The notes under the pieces are model-generated. The model made no database searches. It saw nothing but the letters and a program-made list of their open reading frames with translations, and was not told the origin of the DNA. This document shows, piece by piece, positions 56,120 to 64,000 of a stretch of 64,000 bases of DNA. The DNA lies in assembly GCF_000340215.1 (NCBI RefSeq), contig NW_006921532.1, forward strand, positions 3,535,126-3,599,125, read 5' to 3'. The first letter of the stretch is position 1; each line of letters opens with the position of its first letter. The stretch comes from Pseudocercospora fijiensis CIRAD86 (Eukaryota > Ascomycota > Dothideomycetes > Mycosphaerellales > Mycosphaerellaceae). A program made the position numbers and the translations under genes.

Positions 56120-59100
56120 CGAAAGGCTTATCCTACGCGTTCCGGATAGTACTACTCGCTATAGGCGTTTTATAGGGTACTTATAGTAGGCGTTAGATAA
56201 GGTACTCGCTATAAATAGTTCGAATCCTATTTAACTATAGGCGTTTTAGATAGTATTTGCTATAAGCGTTTCGGATAGGACTACTCGCTATAGCTATCTC
56301 GGACAGTTACCGCTATAAGCGTTTCGAATATTACTACTCGCTATAAGCGTTTTTAGTAGTATTTACTATAAGCGTTTCGGATTAGACTTGCTATAAGTAT
56401 TCTAAATAGGACTTACTATAGGTATTTTAGATAGTACTACTTGCTATAAGCGTTCTTAATAGTACTTGCTATTTGCGTTCCGAATTAGACTTACTATACG
56501 CGTTCCGGATAAGACTTAGTATAAGCGTTTCGGATTAGAATTGCTATATAGCGCGTTCTAAATAAAACTTAGTATAGGCGTTATAGACAGTAGTACTAAC
56601 TGTTAGCGCTCCGGATTAGAGTTATTAGACTTACTATACGCGTTCTGAATAGTACTTAGTATTATAAGCGTTCTGAATTAGACCTATTATAGGCGTTATA
56701 GATAATAGTTAGCTTATCCTACGCGTTCCGGATAGTACTACTCGCTATAGATATTCTATAGAGTACTCGCTATAGGCGTTATATAGGGTACTCGCTATAG
56801 ATAGTTCGAATGCTATTTAACTATAGGCGTTTTAGATAGTATTTGCTATAAGCGTTCCGGATAGTACTACTCGCTATAGGCCTTCCGGATAGTACTTCGT
56901 ATAAGTATTTAGTTTCGGATTAGACTTAGACTTACTTTATACATTCCGGACAAGACTTTCTGTAGGCGTTTCGGATTAGATTATTAGACTTGCTATACGC
57001 GTTCCGGTTTATATAGGACGAACTATACTAAGCGTTTAAAATAAGGCTTGTCCTACGCGTTCCGGATAGTACTACTCGCTATAGATATCTTAGATAGTTA
57101 CCGCTATAGGCGTTTCGAATATTACTACTCGCTATAGGCGTTTTTAGTAGTATTCACTATAAGCGTTTCGGATATAACTTGCTATAAGTATTCTAAATAG
57201 TACTTACTATAGGTATTTTAGAAAGTACTACTTACTATAAGCGTTCGTAATAGTACTTACTATTACCGTTCTAAATTAGACCTACTATACGCGTTCCGGA
57301 TAGTACTTACTCTACGCGTTTCGGATAAGACTTAGTATAGGCGTTTCGGATTAGAATTGCTATATAGCGCGTTCTAAATAGAACTTAGTATAAGCGTTAT
57401 AGATAGTAGTACTAACTATTAGCGCTCCGGATTAGACTTGCTATACGCGTTCCGAATAGTACTTACTAAGTTACTATTATAAACGTTCTAAATCAGACTT
57501 TCTATAGGCGTTATAGATAGTAGTTAGCTTGTCCTACGCGTTCCGGATAGTACTACTCGCTATAGGTATTCTATAGAGTACTCGCTATAGGCGTTTTATA
57601 GGGTACTTACGGCCCCTTTAGGCTTACTACGGCTTAAAATAAGCTAAAAGCCGACTCTACTTAGCTATAGCCGAGGAACTTTAAAATTTCTTAGTTTACG
57701 AGCGGTTCGGAGATTATAGGAGTCGTAGTATATAGTTCGTAAGCGGTTCGGAGATTGTAGGAGTTATAGTATATATCGTAAGGCTACGATAGTATTATTT
57801 CCGATGCTATATCGGTCGTTTATACCTAATCCGGCGGTATTTACTCGAGGCGGTATGCTCGAAAGGCTTAGCCTACGCGTTTCGGATAGTACTACTCGCT
57901 ATAGATATTCTATAGAGTACTCGCTATAGGCGTTTTATAAGGTACTCGTAGTAGGCGTTATATAAGGTACTCGCTATAAGTAGTTCGAATACTATTTAGT
58001 AACTATAGGCGTTTTAGATAGTCTAAAATATAACAACTTAACAAAAGTTGGGGCCCCTTTAGGCTTAGTGCGGCTCAAAATGGGCTAACCGCGGCCTCTA
58101 ATTAGTAGACGTAAGGAACGTTAACACCTCTACGATCCGGAAAGGCGTAGACGTCGCAGTATATACCGCGACGAGCTATAACTTCGATAGCAGTCTCGAA
58201 AAGGGCGTCTTCGTTGTATATACCTTATCCGGCGGTGTTTGCTCGCGGCGGTATTGCGCAGAGTCTATATTATAACGCGTTGCCGCCGCGATAGTAGTAT
58301 TCCGGAAGGGTATATCTAACTTTTAGGCCTAATCCGGCGGTATTTGCTCGCGGCGGTATTGCGCGGTTACGCTATCTCTAATATAATAATAACTTAACAA
58401 ACCGTAGGTCTACTTTAGGCTTAGTACGGCTTAAAACGATCTAAAAGCCGCCTCTAATTAGCTATATCCGAGGAACGTTAAAACTCCTTAGTTCGCGACC
58501 GGTTCGGAGGATATAGTAGTCGTAGTACGTATCGTAAGGCTTCGCCGCTATAGTAGTAGTATTTCCGATACTATATATATCTTTTACGCCCGATCCGGTA
58601 GTATTTACTCGAGGCTATATAGTCGTTTACGCCTAATCCGGGGATATTTACTCGAGGCGGTATACTCGTAAGGCTAAGCGTATCGGATATAGCTTACTAT
58701 AAGTTTTCTAAATAGTACTTATTATAGGTATTTTAGATAGTACTACTTACTATAAGCGTTCTTAATAGTACTTACTGTTAGCGTTCCGAGTTAGACTTAC
58801 TATACGCGTTCCGGATAAGACTTAGTATAAGCGTTTAGATTAGAATTACTATATAGCGCGTTTTAAATAAAACTTAGTATAAGCGTTATAGATAGTAGTA
58901 CTAACTATTAGCGCTCCGGATTAGACTTACTATATACGTTCCGAATAGTACTTAGTATTGTAAGCGTTCTAAATTAGACTTATTCTTAGTATTATAGATA
59001 TTCTATAGAGTACTCGCTATAGGCATCCTATAGGATACTCGTAGTAGGCGTTATATAGGGTACTCGCTATAGGTAGTTCGAATACTATTTACTATAGGCG

Positions 59101-62100
59101 TTTTAGATAGTATTTACTATAAGCGTTCCGGATAGTACTACTCGCTATAAGCCTTCCGGATAGTACTTAATATAGGTATTTAGTTTCGGATAAGACTTGC
59201 TATATACGTTCCGGTTTATATAGGACTAACTATACTAAGCGTTTAAAATAAGGCTTATCCTACGCGTTCCGGGTAGTACTGCTCGCTATAGGTATTCTAT
59301 AGAGTACTCGCTATAGGCGTTTTATAAGGTACTCGTAGTAGGCGTTATATAGGGTACTCGCTATAAGTAGTTCGAATATAGGCGTTTTAGATAGTGTTTA
59401 CTATAAGCGTTCCGGATAGTACTATTTGCTATAGATACCTCGGATAGTTACCGCTATAAGCGTTTCAAATATTGCTACTCGCTATAAGCGTTTTTAGTAG
59501 TATTTACTATAAGCGTTTCGGATATAACTTGCTGTAAGTATTCTAAATAGTGCTTACTATTAGTATTTTAGATAGTACTACTTGCTATAAGCGTTCTTAA
59601 TAGTACTTACTATTAGCGTTCCGAGTTAGACTTACTATACGCGTTCCGGATAAGACTTAGTACATACTTGCTATAAGCGTTCTTAATAGTACTTACTATT
59701 AGCGTTCCGAATTAGACTTACTATACGCGTTTCGGATAAGACTTAGTATAAGCGTTTCGGATTAGAATTACTATATAGCGCGTTCTAAATAAAAATTAGT
59801 ATAGGCTATAAATAGTAGTACGCTATAGGCGTTTTATAGGGTCCTATACGTTCCGGATAGTACTACTCGCTATAGATATTCTATAGAGTGCTTACTATAG
59901 GCGTTTTATAAGATACTCGTAGTAGAGGTTATATAGGTTACTCGCTATAGGTAGTTCGAATATAGGCGTTTTCGATAGTATTTACTATAAGCGTTCCGGA
60001 TAGTACTACTCGCTATAGATATTCTATAGGGTACTCGCTATAGGCGTTTAATAGGGTACTCGTAGGAGGCGTTATATAAGGTACTTGCTATAAATAGTGC
60101 GAATACTATTTAACTATAGGCGTTTTAGATAGTATTTACTATAAGCGTTCCGGATAGTACTACTCGCTATAAGCCTTCCGGATAGTGCTTAATAAAAGCA
60201 TTTAGTTTCGGATTAGACTTAGACTTACTTTATATATTCCGGATAAGAGTTTCTATAAGCGTTTTAGATTAGAATTACTATATAGCGCGTTCTAAATAAA
60301 ACTTAGTATAGGCGTTGTAGACAGCAGTACGCTATAGATATTCTATAGAGTACTCGCTATAGGCGTTTTATAGGGTAATCGCTATAAACAGTTCGAATAC
60401 TATTTACTATAGGCACTTTAGATAGTATTTACTATAAGCGTTCCGGATAGTACTACTCGCTATAAGCCTTCCGGAATCCGGATAGTACTTAATATAAGTA
60501 TTTAGTTCCGGATTACACTTAGACTTACTTTATATATTTAAGATAAGACTTTCTATAAGCGTTTTAGATTAGACTTGCTATAAGCGTTCTAGATAGTACT
60601 ATTTGCTATAGATATCTCGGATAGTTACCGCTATAAGCGTTTCAAATATTGCTACTCGCTATAAGCATTTTTAGTAGTATCTACTATAAGCGTTTCGGAT
60701 ACAACTTGCTATAAGTATTTTAAATAGTACTTAGTATAGGTATTTTAGATAGTACTACTTGCTATAAGCCTAAGCGTTCTTGATAGTACTTACTATTAGC
60801 GTTCTAAATTAGACTTACTATACGCGTTCCGGATAGTACTTACTATACGCGTTTTAGATAGGACTTAGTATAAGCATTTCGGATTAGAATTGCTATATAG
60901 CGCGTTCTAAAGCGTTCCGGATAGTACTACTCGCTATAGATATCTCGGATAGTAACCGCTATAAGCGTTTCGAATACTACTACTCGCTATAACCGTTTTT
61001 AGTAGTATTTACTATAAGCGTTTCGGATATAACTTGCTATAAGTACTCTAAATAGTACTTACTATAGGTATTTTAGATAGTAGTACGCTATAGATATTCT
61101 ATAGAGTACTCGCTATAGGCGTTTTATAGGGTACTCGTAGTAGGCGCTATACAGGGTACTCGCTATAAATAGTTCGTAGTAGTTAATATAAGTATTTAGT
61201 TTTAGATTAGACTTAGACTTACTTTATATATTCCGGATAAGATTTTCTATAAGCGTTTTAGATTAGACTTAGTATACGCGTTCCGGTTTATATAGGACTA
61301 ACTATACTAAGCGTTTAAAATAAGGCTTATCCTACGCGTTCCGGATAGTACTACTCGCTATAGATATTCTATAGAGTGCTTACTATAGGCGTTTTATAAG
61401 GTACTCGTAGTAGGCGTTATATAAGGTACTTACTATAAACAGTTCGAAACGTTCCGGTCTATATAGAACTAACTATACTAAGCGTTTAAAATAAGGCTAT
61501 CCTACGCGTTCCGGATAGTACTACTCGCTATAGATATTCTATAGAGTACTCGCTATAGGCATTTTATAGGGTACTCGTAGTAGGCGTTATATAGGGTACT
61601 CGCTATAAACGTTTTTAGTAGTATTTACTATAACCGTTTCGGATATAACTTGCTATAAGTATTCTAAATAGTACTTACTGTAGGTATTTTAGATAGTACT
61701 ACTTACTATAAGCGTTCTTAATAGTACTTACTATTAGCGTTCCGAATTAGACTTTCTATACGCGTTCCGGATAGTACTTACTATACGCGTTCCGGATAGT
61801 ACTTACTATACGCGTTCCGGATAGGACTTAGTATATACGTTTCGGATTAGAATTACTATATAGCGTGTTCTAAATAAAACTTAGTATAAGCGTTATAGAT
61901 AGTAGTACTAACTATTAGCGCTCCCGATTAGAGTTACTATACGCGTTCTAAATAGTACTTAGTATTATAAGTATTCTAAATTAGAATTCCTATAAGTATT
62001 TTAGATTAAAATTACTTTAGGCGTTTTAGATTAGACTTACTATACGCCTTATAGATAGTACTTACTATAAGCGTTCCTACTTAGAAAGAACTATATACTA

Positions 62101-62250
62101 TAGATATTTCGAATAGTACTCGCTATAGGTATTCCGGATAGTAATTACTATAGGCGTATTCCGGAAGTAGTTACTTTAGATATTTTAGACTATCTTACTA
62201 TAAGCGTTTCTAATAGTACTTACTATAAGCGTTTCTAAATAGTGTTTTCT
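56120..62250. repeat. Degenerate minisatellite inside the Helitron
   Basis: About 6 kb of imperfect units of roughly 25-30 bp around CTATAAGCGTTCCGGATAGTA, with variants (GGCGTTTTAGATAGTATT, GGTATTCTATAGAGTACTCG) arranged in recurring higher-order blocks. Many units carry the short palindrome CGCTATAGCG. No coding frame. Unlike a CRISPR, the units have no constant repeats and unique spacers. Confidence 0.85.
57600..58680. repeat. Internal Helitron head copies
   Basis: Degraded copies of the 5' head at about 57,603-57,890, 58,022-58,380 (starting TCTAAAATATAACAAC) and 58,376-58,680 (starting TCTAATATAATAAT). They suggest earlier nesting or internal duplication of Helitron units. The second still keeps the CAACTTAACAAAAGTTGG inverted repeat. 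Confidence 0.7.
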
Positions 62251-62424
62251 AATACCTAAAGTTGTTGTTAGAAAGGCGCGCGATTTAAAAAGTGCGATTT
62301 GTGACGATTTCCGCCTTGTTGCTTAGCGTAGTACGGCAATAGCTGCCGTAGAATCTTCTAGAATCTAGCTTACCCTACCCCGCTCGTCGCCTTAGCCTTT
62401 ACTTATAGCTCTTCGGCCTTTACT

Positions 62425-62453
62425 TGTAGCTCTTCGAGCTACATAAACACTAG
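62425..62453 (+). other. Helitron 3' terminus: hairpin plus CTAG
   Basis: Eight-base stem TGTAGCTC/GAGCTACA with a 3-nt loop, then TAAACACTAG to the end. It acts as the replication terminator in the Helitron rolling-circle model. Confidence 0.85.
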
Positions 62454-64000
62454 TCAATAATATAACAACTCAACAAAAGTTGGGGCCCCTTTAGGCTTAG
62501 TACGGCTCAAAACGACCGAAAAGCCGACTCTAATTGGTCGGCGGCGAGGAACTTCAAAATTTCTCGATTCTCGCGCGGTCCGGAAGGCGTAGGAGTCGTA
62601 GGATCGACTATAACGCTCCGGCGCCGCGATAGCAGTGTTTCCGAGGCCGTCTCCGTCGTTTACGCCTAATCCGGCGGCGTTTTTTGCTCGAGGCGGTATC
62701 GTTCGCGCCTAATCCGGCGGTATTTGCTCGGAGCGGTAGGCTCGAAAGGCTTATCCTACGCGTTCCGGATAGTACTACTCGCTATAGGCGTTTTATAGGG
62801 TACTTATAGTAGGCGTTAGATAAGGTACTCGCTATAAATAGTTCGAATCCTATTTAACTATAGGCGTTTTAGATAGTATTTACTATAAGCGTTTCGGATA
62901 GGACTACTCGCTATAGCTATCTCGGACAGTTACCGCTATAAGCGTTTCGAATATTACTACTCGCTATAAGCGTTTTTAGTAGTATTTACTATAAGCGTTT
63001 CGGATTAGACTTGCTATAAGTATTCTAAATAGCACTTACTATAGGTATTTTAGACAGTACTACTTGCTACAAGCGTTCTTAATAGTACTTGCTATTTGCG
63101 TTCTAAATTAGACTTACTATACGCGTTCCGGATAAGACTTAGTATAAGCGTTTCGGATTAGAATTGCTATATAGTGCGTTCTAAATGAAACTTAGTATAG
63201 GCGTTATAGACAGTAGTACTAACTGTTAGCGCTCCGGATTAGAGTTATTAGACTTACTATACGCGTTCTAAATAGTACTCAGTATTATAAGCGTTCTGAA
63301 TTAGACCTATTATAGGCGTTATAGATAATAGTTAGCTTATCCTACGCGTTCCGGATAGTACTACTCGCTATAGATATTCTATAGAGTACTCGCTATAGGC
63401 GTTATATAGGGTACTCGCTATAGATAGTTCGAATGCTATTTAACTATAGGCGTTTTAGATAGTATTTGCTATAAGCGTTCCGGATAGTACTACTCGCTAT
63501 AGGCCTTCCGGATAGTGCTTCGTATAAGTATTTAGTTTCGGATTAGACTTAGACTTACTTTATGCATTCCGGACAAGACTTTCTGTAGGCGTTTCGGATT
63601 AGATTATTAGACTTGCTATACGCGTTCCGGTTTATATAGGACGAACTATACTAAGCGTTTAAAATAAGGCTTGTCCTACGCGTTCCGGATAGTACTACTC
63701 GCTATAGATATCTTAGATAGTTACCGCTATAGGCGTTTCGAATATTACTACTCGCTATAGGCGTTTTTAGTAGTATTCACTATAAGCGTTTTGGATATAA
63801 CTTGCTATAAGTATTCTAAATAGTACTTACTATAGGTATTTTAGAAAGTACTACTTACTATAAGCGTTCGTAATAGTACTTACTATTACCGTTCTGAATT
63901 AGACCTACTATACGCGTTCCGGATAGTACTTACTCTACGCGTTTCGGATGAGACTTAGTATAGCGTTTCGGATTAGAATGCTATATGCGCGTTCTAGTCC
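62454..64000 (+). mobile_element. Non-autonomous Helitron, copy 2 (runs off the window)
   Basis: Starts TCAATAATATAAC directly after CTAG of copy 1 and follows 55,831-57,377 at a constant offset of 6,623 bp with few differences, mostly C/T or G/A. The tandem therefore repeats the whole unit. Confidence 0.88.

Larger units (their letters stand above)
55831..62453 (+). mobile_element. Non-autonomous Helitron, copy 1 (6,623 bp)
   Basis: The left end starts TCTATAATATAAC right after an A of unique host DNA. The right end is hairpin 62,425-62,443 (TGTAGCTC, loop TTC, GAGCTACA), then 10 nt ending CTAG (62,450-62,453). These are the hallmarks of Helitrons: 5' TC, 3' CTRR with a hairpin 10-12 nt upstream, and insertion after A. 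The next copy starts with TC at the very next base. There is no Rep/helicase coding sequence. Near the 5' end a head of about 280 bp (CAACAAAAGTTGGGGCCCC, then GC-rich repeats ATCCGGCGG) precedes a long minisatellite. Partial heads recur at about 57,600, 58,022 and 58,376. RIP-type depletion of CA/TG is strong. Confidence 0.85.

Noticed and set aside
56216..56240. Pol III B-box-like AGTTCGAATCC repeated in the minisatellite
   Set aside because: One mismatch to the consensus, no matching A box or tRNA fold, and it recurs as part of the repeat unit.
56120..62250. Possible CRISPR array or centromeric satellite in the minisatellite
   Set aside because: Units vary continuously without constant repeats and unique spacers, the organism is a fungus, and the block lies inside Helitron ends.
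1..64000. Telomeric TTAGGG/CCCTAA arrays
   Set aside because: Only isolated hexamers such as TTAGGG in the B LTR start were seen, no tandem run.

Overview
The window is a filamentous ascomycete (Pezizomycotina-type) nuclear sequence. It has short GT..AG introns with CTRAY branch sites, fungal Ty3/gypsy, hAT, Tc1/mariner and Helitron elements, and a very strong signature of CpA-directed repeat-induced point mutation (RIP). Outside 51.8-55.8 kb, CA and TG are almost absent, TA is in excess and CG is kept. Almost every former gene carries in-frame TAG/TAA where CAG, CAA or TGG once stood. All features outside the gene island are therefore called as degraded copies, read through RIP-type stops.

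Positions 1-48,266 resolve into one nest of transposons, supported by matched target-site duplications (TSDs). Gypsy copy B2 (+, 41,499-48,266, 5' part off-window) was entered by copy B' of the same family (-, pieces 1,645-3,275, 25,214-26,084 and 41,043-41,498). B' was then hit by three more elements: A2 (-, 1-1,644), A (-, 3,276-25,213, TSD CTATT) and a third copy B (+, 26,085-41,037, TSD GCGAC). A carries a 9.65-kb hAT element D (7,497-17,145, TSD ATTAGTAG). B carries chromodomain gypsy C (-, 30,854-38,629, TSD AGGGA), and C carries a 393-bp non-autonomous hAT H (TSD GTCTATTT). A Tc1/mariner copy (48.3-49.1 kb) and an unrecognised long reading frame (49.2-51.6 kb, -) complete the block.

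The most unusual content is in hAT element D. Besides a transposase it contains two degraded histone H3-type genes (12,995-13,869 and about 15,148-15,847) and several unrecognised genes. In both H3 genes most stops inside the fold sit where ordinary H3 has glutamine. A GTAGCCGGCA-type motif is scattered through D, mostly inside introns and between genes, and recurs in the short relative H. Element A has an extra long reading frame (about 930 codons) after pol. A and B carry copies of a 25-bp near-palindrome (CCCC/GGGG centre), some of which coincide exactly with ORF ends.

The gene island (51.8-55.83 kb) has normal dinucleotide content. It holds two divergently arranged genes: a seven-exon MFS sugar transporter (-) and an intronless phytanoyl-CoA-dioxygenase-type 2-oxoglutarate/Fe(II) oxygenase (+), sharing a 655-bp intergenic region. 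A transporter beside an oxidase suggests uptake and oxidation of a small molecule, but the substrate is not visible.

From 55,831 to the end is a head-to-tail array of a 6,623-bp non-autonomous Helitron. It has a 5' TC, and a 3' hairpin followed 10 nt later by CTAG, with the next copy's TC directly adjoining. Its interior is mostly a degenerate 25-30-bp minisatellite. No rRNA, convincing tRNA, CRISPR array or telomeric repeat was seen.
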